Source: Fibrobacter succinogenes (GTDB taxonomy: Bacteria; Fibrobacterota; Fibrobacteria; Fibrobacterales; Fibrobacteraceae). From it: 64,000 nt of DNA. The DNA is taken from the NCBI GenBank assembly GCA_902776765.1, contig CACYRP010000011.1:34786-98785 (forward strand), in the 5' to 3' direction. Both the position numbers and the translations under genes were made by a program. Below the pieces are notes generated by a model, which saw only the letters and a program-made list of their open reading frames with translations, was not told where the DNA came from and made no database searches. This document shows, piece after piece, positions 8,299-16,108 of the stretch; positions within the stretch are counted from its first letter, which is position 1; each line of letters opens with the position of its first letter.

Positions 8299-10173
8299 AT
8301 GAAAATTTTTAACAAAGTTATAGAATTTGAAAATTTTGCAAACAACCGTTTGCAAAAATCGTCATTTTGCATTTTATTGTTTGCAATGCTAGCATTTGCC
8401 CAAGAGTTCAATATGAACAACATGCCGCCTCCCGAGGCCAGCTTGCAATATTCCGCGGGTACATTGGCAAAAGGTTCGAGCGTCACTGTAGACATTACCA
8501 TCCCCAACAACTGGCATGTGAACGCGAATGTTGCGGCCGATGAATTTTTGAAACCATCGTCTATCGAAATTTCGGCACAAGGTATTCACTTTGGAGAGCC
8601 CAAGTGGCCTGAGCCACTTAAGGAATACAGCGAAGCTTTGGACCTTGAGAATCTCGTTTTTAAGGGGCATTTCCAAATCATGCTCCCCATCGAAGGAATC
8701 GACGACAAATACGATAGCCTCACCACTTCGGCTACGTTCCATTACCAGGCCTGCGACAATTCCATTTGCCTTGCACCGTCGAAAGTCACGTTTGGAGTAA
8801 ACTCCACTGGATTTGCAAAGAAAAGCGGCTTGCAACCGGCATCCTTAAAAAAAAACGATGACGACATCCAAAGCGCCCCAGAAACCGCACAAGACCATTT
8901 TGCCGAAGAAAGTTCCGCAGGCACACTGATTTTGCTTTTATCGGCACTGCTTGGCGGTATCATTTTGAACCTCATGCCGTGCGTTTTGCCGGTCCTTTCG
9001 CTCAAGCTTTTTAGCCTCATCAAGCAAGCAGGGGAAAGCAGAAAGCGACTCCTTACTTTAGGCATCGCGACAACCGCTGGCATTCTCACCAGCTTCTGGA
9101 TTCTCGCAGGCATTGTCGCAGTAATCAAGGCTGGCGGCGGAAACGCGGGCTGGGGAATGCAGTTCCAGAGCGCGGGTTTCATCGCATTCATGGTCGTAAT
9201 CCTCACAGCATTTGCCATGAGTTTCTTTGGCGTTTTCGAAATATGGATTCCAGGAAGCGCAACAACTCGCATGGATTTTACAAGCCGAAAGCAAGGTTTT
9301 GCAGGCGCTTTCTTTACAGGCGCACTCCTCGTATTGCTCAGTACGCCATGCTCTGCACCATTCCTCGGAACCGCCATGGGTTTTGCATTCACGACATCGA
9401 CCCCCGTACTGTTCCTGTTCTTTACCGCAGCAGGCATTGGCCTTGCACTCCCCTACATGCTCGTAAGCGCATTCCCGAAAGTCTTGAAAGTTTTCCCAAA
9501 ACCAGGCGCCTGGATGGTTACGCTCCAGAAAATCATGGGCGTTCTTTTGCTCGCTACCGTCGTTTGGCTTTTGTGGATTGTGCACGAACAGTCCGGTAAC
9601 TTTGGCGTTGGCATATTCGCCGCCATTTCGCTATTGAGCATCGCCTTGAGTTTTGCCATCGGGAACATCGCCCCGCCGGGTGTTGCATTTTTCCGTGAAG
9701 TTCTCGCCGTTGGAGGTTCCGTAATCATCCTCTTTGTAATCTGGTTTGCATTCGCTTCCCCCAAATACGAAGACGAAGTCAATGCGAGATTCAAGGCAAG
9801 ATCGGTACAGCTCGTCACAGAAGACGGATGGTACCGCTATACGCCGGAACTCATCGAAGATTTCGCCAAGGCCGGCCGCACCGTTTTTATTGACGCCACC
9901 GCCGACTGGTGCATCACCTGCAAGGCAAACGAAGCCGCCGTCTTGAACCGCGAAGATTTTAGGCGCGCCATGGATAGCCTAAACGTAGCCCTCGTGAAGG
10001 CCGACTGGACTCGCGAAACGCCCGAAGTCACAAAGCTCCTCCGCAGCATGGGCAAGTCCGGCGTGCCCGCCTACGCCATTTACCCCGCCGGCGACAAGAG
10101 CAAACAAATCGTGTTGCCGGAATTGCTCACGACAAATGCGATCGTGGAGAAGATTACGGGGAGAAGGAAGTGA
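8299..10173 (+). CDS. dsbD: Thiol:disulfide interchange protein DsbD
   Basis: Membrane protein of 624 residues that passes electrons from cytoplasmic thioredoxin to periplasmic thiol partners. All three DsbD parts are present: a periplasmic alpha domain (about 45-170) with the Cys pair in YQACDNSICLAP; a polytopic beta domain (about 205-480) with the two redox cysteines in LMPCVLPVLSLK and LLSTPCSAPFLG; and a C-terminal thioredoxin-like gamma domain with ADWCITCKANE. It is transcribed divergently from the sigma gene across 46 bases. No dsbC, dsbG or ccm gene is nearby, so the periplasmic client cannot be named. Confidence 0.93.
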   Translation: MKIFNKVIEFENFANNRLQKSSFCILLFAMLAFAQEFNMNNMPPPEASLQYSAGTLAKGSSVTVDITIPNNWHVNANVAADEFLKPSSIEISAQGIHFGEPKWPEPLKEYSEALDLENLVFKGHFQIMLPIEGIDDKYDSLTTSATFHYQACDNSICLAPSKVTFGVNSTGFAKKSGLQPASLKKNDDDIQSAPETAQDHFAEESSAGTLILLLSALLGGIILNLMPCVLPVLSLKLFSLIKQAGESRKRLLTLGIATTAGILTSFWILAGIVAVIKAGGGNAGWGMQFQSAGFIAFMVVILTAFAMSFFGVFEIWIPGSATTRMDFTSRKQGFAGAFFTGALLVLLSTPCSAPFLGTAMGFAFTTSTPVLFLFFTAAGIGLALPYMLVSAFPKVLKVFPKPGAWMVTLQKIMGVLLLATVVWLLWIVHEQSGNFGVGIFAAISLLSIALSFAIGNIAPPGVAFFREVLAVGGSVIILFVIWFAFASPKYEDEVNARFKARSVQLVTEDGWYRYTPELIEDFAKAGRTVFIDATADWCITCKANEAAVLNREDFRRAMDSLNVALVKADWTRETPEVTKLLRSMGKSGVPAYAIYPAGDKSKQIVLPELLTTNAIVEKITGRRK

Positions 10174-10217
10174 CTTAAGGCTATTTTCGCTTTTTACAAT
10201 TTCAACGAAAAATGTAT

Positions 10218-10252
10218 GGATCCTAGCGAAGCGAGGATGACCGCTATAAATC
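10218..10252. repeat. Copy of the GTCATCCTNG intergenic repeat
   Basis: Read on the minus strand the segment is CTAGATTTATAGCGGTCATC followed by CTCGCTTCGCTAGGA. Related copies in this window lie near 13160, 26246, 31321 and 40612. It sits between dsbD and the dsbD/glgA terminator. Confidence 0.5.
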
Positions 10253-10261
10253 TAGACACGA

Positions 10262-10292
10262 AAATGCCCCGCTATAAGCGGGGCCATTTTTC
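10262..10292. terminator. Bidirectional terminator between dsbD and glgA
   Basis: Perfect stem GCCCCGCT-ata-AGCGGGGC (10266-10284), with CATTTTTCT on the plus side and an A-run (T-run in the other direction) on the minus side. It serves the convergent dsbD and glycogen synthase genes. Confidence 0.8.
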
Positions 10293-10345
10293 TAAGTTCT
10301 ATGTTCTGCCAAATTCTCTAGCAACTGTTTCTAGTAACTTTTAGC
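10293..10345. repeat. Heptamer-like intergenic array
   Basis: Degenerate CTAAGTTCTATGTTCT followed by CTCTAGCAACTGTTTCTAG and TAACTTTTAG units directly after the terminator. Same class as the arrays at 2096, 27300 and 40553. Confidence 0.6.
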
Positions 10346-10365
10346 TGAAAACTGCCGCGAAACCG

Positions 10366-11595
10366 CTATCGCTTCCCTTCGCGCTTGTAGCGTTCGATGC
10401 ATTCGGCGTAGAAGTCAAAGGTCTGCTTCGCGATGGTTTTCCAGCTGAACACGTCAATGGCGCGCTTGCGGCTGACTTCGCCCATCTTCTTCGCCAATTC
10501 CGGATTTTCGAGAATCTTGTTAAGCTTGTTTGCAAAATCAGTCTGGAAGGCCTTCGGATCAGCCGGTTCGAAGTTCGTGGCAGACACGGCCTTGAGCGGC
10601 ACGAGGTAACCCGTTTCGCCATCGACGATGATTTCCGGGATGCCACCCACAGCAGAACCCACGACAGGCGTTCCGCAGCTCATAGCTTCCAGGTTGATGA
10701 TGCCGAAGGGTTCGTAAAGAGACGGCGTTGCAAATACGGTTGCGTGGCTATAAAGCACGCGAAGTTCCGTATGCGGCACCGCATCCTGAATCCACACGAC
10801 ACCGTCGCGCGTCTTCTGGACTTCTTCAATCAAGTGCTTGCATTCGTCGGCAAGTTCCTGCGTATCCGGCGCCCCAGCGCAAAGCACCACCTGAGCGTTC
10901 TTGTCGATTTGCGGAATAGCTTGAATCAATTGGCTAATGCCCTTCTGGCGCGTAATGCGACCCACGAAAAGTACGAACGGACGATTCGGATCCACGCCCC
11001 ACTTTTTCAAGATTTCTTCGTCGAAAGTCGGCTTGTAAAAGTCCGGATCGATACCATTGTAGATAACCTTCACGCGGTCTTCCGGCACACCATAAAGTTT
11101 CATCACGTCGCGCTTCATGCCTTCGCTCACGGCAATCACGCCATCAGCGGCTTCGTAAGCGGTACGTTCAATCCAGCAGCTCATGTTATAGCCGCCGTCA
11201 CCGAGCTGTTCGGCCTTCCACGGGCGATGCGGTTCGAGCGAGTGCGTCGTGAGAATGAGCGGGCACTGCAAAAGGCGACTTGCAACAACACCACCAAAAT
11301 GGCTATACCAAGTATGGCAATGAATCACATCAATATCCTTGAGCGAAGACATCCACTGGAGATTGATATCCAAGGGCTTCAAGATTTTCTTGAAACGTTC
11401 ATCAGCCGGAGTGCATTCGAGTTTCTGGCTAAAACCAATGGCACGAATATTGTCCGCATCATCATTCTGCGGGCCAAAGCAACGAGCTTCGATGTGGCAG
11501 AGCTTGGAAAGTTCCTGACTGAGGAATTTTACGTGGATACCTGCACCGCCATAGATTTCTGGCGGAAATTCATTAGTAAGGATAGCTGCGTTCAT
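10366..11595 (-). CDS. glgA: Glycogen synthase, actinobacterial GlgA/GlgM type (GT4)
   Basis: A 409-residue GT-B glycosyltransferase. The N-terminal MNAAILTNEFPPEIYGGAGIH, VIHCHTWYSHFGG and TTHSLEPHRPWK, and the C-terminal LFVGRITRQKGI and PSLYEPFGIINLEAMSCGTPVVGS (the E-x7-E retaining motif), match the shorter synthase group related to GlgA/GlgM of Actinobacteria rather than the longer GT5 GlgA of E. coli. It probably elongates glycogen from ADP-glucose, or makes maltose-1-phosphate; sequence alone does not separate these. Stored glycogen is well known in Fibrobacter. The gene stands alone, with no glgB or glgC nearby. Confidence 0.85.
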   Translation of the reverse strand: MNAAILTNEFPPEIYGGAGIHVKFLSQELSKLCHIEARCFGPQNDDADNIRAIGFSQKLECTPADERFKKILKPLDINLQWMSSLKDIDVIHCHTWYSHFGGVVASRLLQCPLILTTHSLEPHRPWKAEQLGDGGYNMSCWIERTAYEAADGVIAVSEGMKRDVMKLYGVPEDRVKVIYNGIDPDFYKPTFDEEILKKWGVDPNRPFVLFVGRITRQKGISQLIQAIPQIDKNAQVVLCAGAPDTQELADECKHLIEEVQKTRDGVVWIQDAVPHTELRVLYSHATVFATPSLYEPFGIINLEAMSCGTPVVGSAVGGIPEIIVDGETGYLVPLKAVSATNFEPADPKAFQTDFANKLNKILENPELAKKMGEVSRKRAIDVFSWKTIAKQTFDFYAECIERYKREGKR

Positions 11596-11635
11596 AGTTC
11601 AGTAAACAGTGGTTAGTGGACAGTGGTTAGGAGTG
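11596..11635. repeat. CAGTGGTTAG direct repeats
   Basis: Units AACAGTGGTTAGT and GACAGTGGTTAGG lie directly upstream of the glycogen synthase start. A related GGTTAGTGATTAGTGGTTAG array lies at 30520. Confidence 0.6.
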
Positions 11636-11736
11636 TTGTCCTGAAACTGTTTCCGCAAATAATTATAAAAAAAATTAAAGGTATCCGCCATGACGCTAAG
11701 CACAATTAGAGAAATGTTTCTTGAGCCGCAAATACC

Positions 11737-11764
11737 AAAAGCCCCCGACCATAAAGATCGAGGC
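11737..11764 (-). terminator. Probable terminator of the first hydrolase lipoprotein
   Basis: Imperfect 8-bp stem CCCCGACC-ataaa-GATCGAGG with a short T-run on the minus strand. It sits 32 bases past the stop, and the paralogous gene has a similar hairpin at 13183. Confidence 0.5.
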
Positions 11765-11795
11765 GCTTGGTGTTTGGAGTGTTTAGAATGAAAAG

Positions 11796-13031
11796 CTAGA
11801 AGTTCTTGCAGGTGCCTTTCCAGCGGCCACGTTCACCGATGATTTCACCGTTGATATAACGGCCGCTCGTACCGACGAAATCTGCCTTGCGGAAGTCTTC
11901 GCCACCGAGGTGCCAACGCATCCAGGCAACCGTTGCAGCCATGCCGCCCCACGGACCAGAACCATGGCCCCAGCCGCATTCGCCCTGCTGGCATTCATTG
12001 CCCTGACCGCCCGTCATCTTGATGAGGCATGCCGGAACCTTGACGCCGGGATTGTTGTAGTCGGCTTCGGCGTTCGGGCGTTCCATGCCACCTTCGCCAT
12101 ACACGATACCGATTGTTTTGCCCTGCGGAACTTTAGACATTGCAGAATGTCCAAGGTCACCGCTATTGTTGAGCATGGCGGTAATAACGCGACTGTCCTG
12201 AATGACCATCTGTTCGGATTCGAGACCGCCCATGGAGTGACCGGAGCAGCCGACCTTCGTCATGTCAAGCTTATTGTACAACGGATCGTTCGGATCTTTG
12301 TTCTTCTTTTCGAGCCAGTCGAGAGCGGGCTTGCCCTGCGAAGCGTTACCCGGAGATTCGCGGAGCGCAATCACCACGAAGCCGTGAGAAGCAAGGCGAC
12401 GAATCATTCCACCGTATGCACCCGGTTCCGTGCTGCCACCCGGACCCCACACGACAACAGCGTGTTTCTGGTCGTTAGAAAGCTGTTCCGGATAAGCAAG
12501 GATTCCACCACCATCGTGACCGGTGCGTTCAATGTACTTGACTCGCATCTGGTCCTTCGTTTCGTCCTTGCCTTCGGCAAGGAAAACGCCCTTCGGCTTC
12601 GCCTCTTCGCTCGAAGAAGATTCGACCTTCTTTTCGGAGCTAGAAGAGCTAACAACAGGAGCCTTTTCGGAACTGGAGCTTTCGACCTTAGCTTCGCTAG
12701 AGGAACTTGCCGGAGCAATACCTGCGCTAGAAGCCGGAGCCACTCCGCTTGAAGAACTTGCGGCAACATCAGCAGAAGATTCCGGATTTTGGACTGTCGC
12801 GCTACTAGATTCCGCGGCAGAAGAAATTTCGGTGCCACCTTGTTGGTTTAATTCGCCACCGCCCTGAACATCGGATGTAGAGCTAGACGAATCGTCGCCC
12901 GGCTGAACTTCACCTGAACTAGACGAAAGCCCACCATAATTGTTAATTGCAGATGTGACAGCATCGTCGCCACAATTGAAGAAGGCAAGCGAGCTCGCCA
13001 ACACCATTGTCTTTAAAAGTTTGGATTTCAT
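11796..13031 (-). CDS. Serine-linker lipoprotein with alpha/beta-hydrolase domain (copy 1)
   Basis: A 411-residue protein. The signal ends in a lipobox at SLAFFNCGDD. Residues about 35-150 form a low-complexity linker rich in Ser/Ala/Glu with repeated SSSSE and PASSS runs. The rest is an alpha/beta-hydrolase: oxyanion-region VVWGPGGSTEPG, GFVVIALRESPG, nucleophile elbow GCSGHSMGGLES and a candidate catalytic His in GWGHGSGPWGG. The fold and motifs resemble the chlorophyllase/cutinase-like and polyester-hydrolase group, so an esterase acting outside the cell, perhaps on plant cell-wall esters, is a fair guess. The substrate is unknown. It forms a tandem pair with the next gene (nearly identical signal peptide and catalytic blocks). 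Confidence 0.8.
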   Translation of the reverse strand: MKSKLLKTMVLASSLAFFNCGDDAVTSAINNYGGLSSSSGEVQPGDDSSSSTSDVQGGGELNQQGGTEISSAAESSSATVQNPESSADVAASSSSGVAPASSAGIAPASSSSEAKVESSSSEKAPVVSSSSSEKKVESSSSEEAKPKGVFLAEGKDETKDQMRVKYIERTGHDGGGILAYPEQLSNDQKHAVVVWGPGGSTEPGAYGGMIRRLASHGFVVIALRESPGNASQGKPALDWLEKKNKDPNDPLYNKLDMTKVGCSGHSMGGLESEQMVIQDSRVITAMLNNSGDLGHSAMSKVPQGKTIGIVYGEGGMERPNAEADYNNPGVKVPACLIKMTGGQGNECQQGECGWGHGSGPWGGMAATVAWMRWHLGGEDFRKADFVGTSGRYINGEIIGERGRWKGTCKNF

Positions 13032-13159
13032 TTTTTGTTCTCCTATTTACCATAACCTGATTAGAAACTACCTTATAATTTCGCAGATTTTCTTCATTTT
13101 GAATAAAGTCTCGTGGACAAAAAATCCAAATAGTTAATTTGTATAAAACACATAAATTT

Positions 13160-13180
13160 CCGCCTTCGCAGGAATGACGA
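13160..13180. repeat. Fragment of GTCATTCCTGCGAAGGCGG repeat
   Basis: On the minus strand the segment reads GTCATTCCTGCGAAGGCGG, a degenerate relative of the GTCATCCTGA repeats elsewhere in the window. It lies between the two tandem hydrolase genes. Confidence 0.45.
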
Positions 13181-13182
13181 TT

Positions 13183-13217
13183 GAAAAAAAATCCCGGCCA
13201 CAAGGGTCGGGATTTTT
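13183..13217 (-). terminator. Terminator of the second hydrolase lipoprotein
   Basis: Strong stem AAATCCCG(A/G)CC paired with GGCCGGGATTT on the minus strand (one mismatch), followed by a run of eight T. It begins 31 bases beyond the stop codon. Confidence 0.8.
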
Positions 13218-13247
13218 GGTTGTTGGAGTGTGAAAACTATAATTAGA

Positions 13248-14534
13248 TTAGAAATTCTTGCACTGGGTTTTCCATTTGCCCTGCTTGCCAATGATATTGC
13301 CGTCAATGTACTTGCCACTGCGTCCAACAAAATCAGCCTTGCGTTCTGTTTCGCCACCGAGATGCCAGCGCATCCATGCAACGGTTGCAGCCATGCCGTC
13401 CCAAGAGCCAGAACCGTGACCGTAACCGCCTTCAGAGTTACGCGGGCCACCCGTCATTTCGATGAGGCAAGCCGGAGCCTTCACGCCAGCGTTGTTGTAG
13501 TCGTTCTTGGCGTTGTCCTTTTCCATACCGACTTCACCGAAGAGGATTGCAATCGTTCTGTCCGTTGCGACCTTGTTGGCGCCAGCGCCATTCCAGTCAC
13601 CGCTGTTGTTGAGGAATGCCGTAAGCACGCGCTTGTCCTTGATGACAGCCTGTTCAGATTCGAGACCGCCCATGGAGTGGCCAGAACAGCCGACCGTATT
13701 CATGTCGAGCTTGCCAAACAGCGGGCTATTGGAATCCTTGTTCTGCCTGTCAAGCCAATCCAAAGCCTTTATGGCCTGAGAAGCATCACCCGGAGATTCC
13801 TTGAGTGCAATCACGACGAATCCGTGAGAAGCCAAACGACGGATCATGCCTTCGTAAGCACCCGGTTCGGTACCGCCACCCGGTCCCCAAACCACGACGC
13901 CGTGCTTTTGCGTAGAAGAGAGCTGTTTCGGATACGAGAGGATTCCACCGCCATCCCAGCCGGTACGTGTCTTGTATTCCACTTGCATCTGGTCTTTTTC
14001 TTCTTCCTTGCCGCTAGCAAGGAAAATGCCCTTCGGCGCTTCGCTAGAGCTAGATTCCACCTTCTTTTCGCTGGAGGAACTTGCAGGTTTTACAGCCTCA
14101 CTGGAGCTAGAGACAGGCTTTTCGATGATGGCGCTAGAGCTAGATGCCGGCTTTTGCACATCGGCGCTGGATGCAGGATCCTGAACGTCAGCACTGGAGC
14201 CCGGTGCAACACCGCTGCTCGATGTCGGAAGCGGATTCGTTTCCGAGCCGCAAGCATCGGGCAGGCTAGAAGCCAAGCAACTTTCATCAACACTGCTAGA
14301 GCTAAGCGTTTCAACCGTCCCCGTAGAACTGGACGAAACTCCAGAGATTTCGCCCTGTTGCTGACCAGCTTGTTCCGCAGAGCTAGAAGAGGCCCCATCA
14401 CCCGACTGAACTTCACCCGAACTAGACGAAAGTCCGCCATAATTGTTTATTGCAGATGTGACGGCATCATCACCACAATTGAAGAAGGCCAAAGTACTGG
14501 CCAACACCATTGCTTTTAAAATTTTTGATTTCAT
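13248..14534 (-). CDS. Serine-linker lipoprotein with alpha/beta-hydrolase domain (copy 2)
   Basis: Paralog of the gene at 11796, 428 residues. The first 45 residues are almost the same (lipobox SLAFFNCGDD, then INNYGGLSSSSGEVQ). The linker has grown and diverged (poly-Ser, PASSSA repeats, plus a Cys-containing insert near SCLASSLPDACGSE). The catalytic part keeps VVWGPGGGTEPG, ALKESPGDAS, GCSGHSMGGLES and GYGHGSGSWDG. The C-terminal blocks are also conserved (RWHLGGE, KADFVGRSGKYI). The pair therefore arose by tandem duplication, with selection on the hydrolase and drift in the linker. It is likely an exported esterase; the substrate is unknown. The two copies have separate terminators, so they may be expressed independently. 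Confidence 0.8.
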   Translation of the reverse strand: MKSKILKAMVLASTLAFFNCGDDAVTSAINNYGGLSSSSGEVQSGDGASSSSAEQAGQQQGEISGVSSSSTGTVETLSSSSVDESCLASSLPDACGSETNPLPTSSSGVAPGSSADVQDPASSADVQKPASSSSAIIEKPVSSSSEAVKPASSSSEKKVESSSSEAPKGIFLASGKEEEKDQMQVEYKTRTGWDGGGILSYPKQLSSTQKHGVVVWGPGGGTEPGAYEGMIRRLASHGFVVIALKESPGDASQAIKALDWLDRQNKDSNSPLFGKLDMNTVGCSGHSMGGLESEQAVIKDKRVLTAFLNNSGDWNGAGANKVATDRTIAILFGEVGMEKDNAKNDYNNAGVKAPACLIEMTGGPRNSEGGYGHGSGSWDGMAATVAWMRWHLGGETERKADFVGRSGKYIDGNIIGKQGKWKTQCKNF

Positions 14535-14682
14535 TCTAAGTACTCCTCTTATTTTTTACAAAACCAGCCACCCATCCATTAGCCCTTAAAGGGGGCTATT
14601 TTTTAAACTAAATCAAAACGTGAGGAGAAACTATATATGTAAAATTCCTTTTATTGATAAAAAATCCATAACGACCTTAAAA

Positions 14683-14711
14683 GGAAAAAGCCGGAACAAA
14701 AGATTCCGGCA
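14683..14711 (-). terminator. Terminator of folE
   Basis: Perfect GCCGGAA/TTCCGGC stem (14690-14696 with 14704-14710), followed on the minus strand by a T-rich run. It lies about 80 bases past the folE stop. Confidence 0.75.
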
Positions 14712-14792
14712 AACAAGCATACGCAAAAATTTTTCGCCCCAATTCCCCTAACTTTGCATCAGGACAGGGCACAAAATAACAATATACCGCAA

Positions 14793-15359
14793 TTATCTGG
14801 GAGCGTAAATGCGGGACATGAACTCGGCGCGAGTCTTTTCGTCGGTCTTGAAACGGCCCAAAAGCTGCGTCGTGACCATCATGGCGCCCGGCTTTTTCAC
14901 ACCGCGCATTGTCATGCACATGTGGCTTGCTTCCAAAACGACCGCAACACCCTTCGGCTGCAACACTTTTTGAATGAGTTCGGCAATCTGGCGGGTCATG
15001 CGTTCCTGGATTTGAGGCATGCGGGCATAATATTCCACCACGCGCGGGATTTTCGAGAGGCCGACCACGCAATCACCCGGGATGTAAGCCACGTGGGCCT
15101 TGCCCGTGAATGGCAAAAAGTGGTGTTCGCACATGCTTGCAAACTGGATGTCCGGCACGATGATCATTTCATCGTACTTCTCGTGGAAACGGGTCTTGAG
15201 GATGTCTTCGGCCTTCATTTCGCCCGTAAGGCTCGTCATGAGCTCAGCGTACATCTTTGCAACACGCTTCGGCGTATCGATAAGTCCTTCACGGTTCGGG
15301 TCTTCGCCCATGCCTTCCAGAATCATCCGGAAGCCGTCTTCCATTTTCTTAAAATCCAT
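14793..15359 (-). CDS. folE: GTP cyclohydrolase I
   Basis: Converts GTP to dihydroneopterin triphosphate, the first step of folate (and possibly queuosine-type) synthesis. I placed the start at the ATG at 15359, giving 188 residues beginning [20 protein letters not shown], the usual FolE N-terminus; the open frame continues upstream through repeat-like sequence unlikely to be coding. Key motifs are [15 protein letters not shown], the zinc/active-site [41 protein letters not shown] and [14 protein letters not shown]. Not in an operon with other folate genes; folD is 10 kb away. Confidence 0.93.
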   Translation of the reverse strand: MDFKKMEDGFRMILEGMGEDPNREGLIDTPKRVAKMYAELMTSLTGEMKAEDILKTRFHEKYDEMIIVPDIQFASMCEHHFLPFTGKAHVAYIPGDCVVGLSKIPRVVEYYARMPQIQERMTRQIAELIQKVLQPKGVAVVLEASHMCMTMRGVKKPGAMMVTTQLLGRFKTDEKTRAEFMSRIYAPR

Positions 15360-15374
15360 AATGTACCCGCAAGC

Positions 15375-15422
15375 TGTGAGGTATGAGGTAGGTTGCCTAC
15401 GGCTCCCTTCGAGGTATGGGAT
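15375..15422. repeat. GAGGTAT-type intergenic repeats
   Basis: Three units, GTGAGGTATGAGGTAGG and TTCGAGGTATGGG, separated by GCCTACGGCTCCC, lie upstream of folE. They fit the approximately 7-base period of the other intergenic arrays but use a different word. Confidence 0.5.
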
Positions 15423-15501
15423 ACATCTAGAATCGCCAAGGCAATGCAAAGATAGCAAAAAACGTCAAGAATTACGATTTCCTAGTTATGGGGCAAAGCT
15501 G

Positions 15502-16092
15502 CTACACAAACACGACTTCGTTACCTGTGCGGGGCGTTTCCGTACGGTTCGGGAGTCCCGATTCGGTGTCGGCATAGCCAATCGCAACGGATGCATACAC
15601 GCGTTCATCTTCTTTAAGGCCAAAGCCGCGCAAGTATTCCAGAAGCGTCGGGTCTTCGTTAAGCCACTTGAGCTGATTGATATAGCAGCTGCCAAGGTCG
15701 AGTTCATTTGCGGCAAGCATCATGTTTTCGACAGCGCAGGCGACATCTGCCATGTTGTTGCCATATTCCTTCTTGTTCGCAACGACGATAAGCACGGGCG
15801 CCGTGTAGCAGAAAGAATAATTGCCCTTGCGCGAAAGCGTGATGGAATTCTTGAGGCTCTTGTAAAGGTCTTCGCGAAGTTCCATTTTTGCAAAAGCAGC
15901 CTGCACGAGTTCCTTGAGCTTTGCAATCACCGCCGCATCTGAAATCACAAAAAAGTGGTTGCTCTGCGCATTGCCGCCGGTAGGTCCAAAGCGCCCAGCT
16001 TCGACAATGGCTTCGAGCTTTTCGCGCTCCACCGTTTTTTGCTGAAATTTCCGCGTACTGCGGCGTGTCTTGATAGCTTCGAGTGTATTCAT
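15502..16092 (-). CDS. Nitroreductase-family flavoprotein
   Basis: A 196-residue FMN-dependent oxidoreductase of the nitroreductase superfamily. I set the start at the ATG at 16092 (MNTLEAIKTRRSTRKFQ), which gives the canonical N-terminal RRSxRxF motif for FMN phosphate binding; the longer frame reads back into the upstream gene's 3' end. Other conserved parts are AGRFGPTGGNAQSNHFFVI, ADVACAVENMMLAANELDLGSCYI and ASVAIGYADTE. Many members reduce nitro compounds or quinones using NAD(P)H; the physiological substrate is unknown. It is 16 bases downstream of the lipoprotein array on the same strand and could be its last gene. Confidence 0.85.
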   Translation of the reverse strand: MNTLEAIKTRRSTRKFQQKTVEREKLEAIVEAGRFGPTGGNAQSNHFFVISDAAVIAKLKELVQAAFAKMELREDLYKSLKNSITLSRKGNYSFCYTAPVLIVVANKKEYGNNMADVACAVENMMLAANELDLGSCYINQLKWLNEDPTLLEYLRGFGLKEDERVYASVAIGYADTESGLPNRTETPRTGNEVVFV

Positions 16093-16108
16093 ATTTTTAA
16101 ATGTAATA

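Noticed and set aside
14580..14604. TAGCCC/GGGCTA hairpin with T-run on the plus strand
   Set aside because: No plus-strand gene precedes it; it lies in the leader of a minus-strand gene, where it would be preceded, not followed, by the run.
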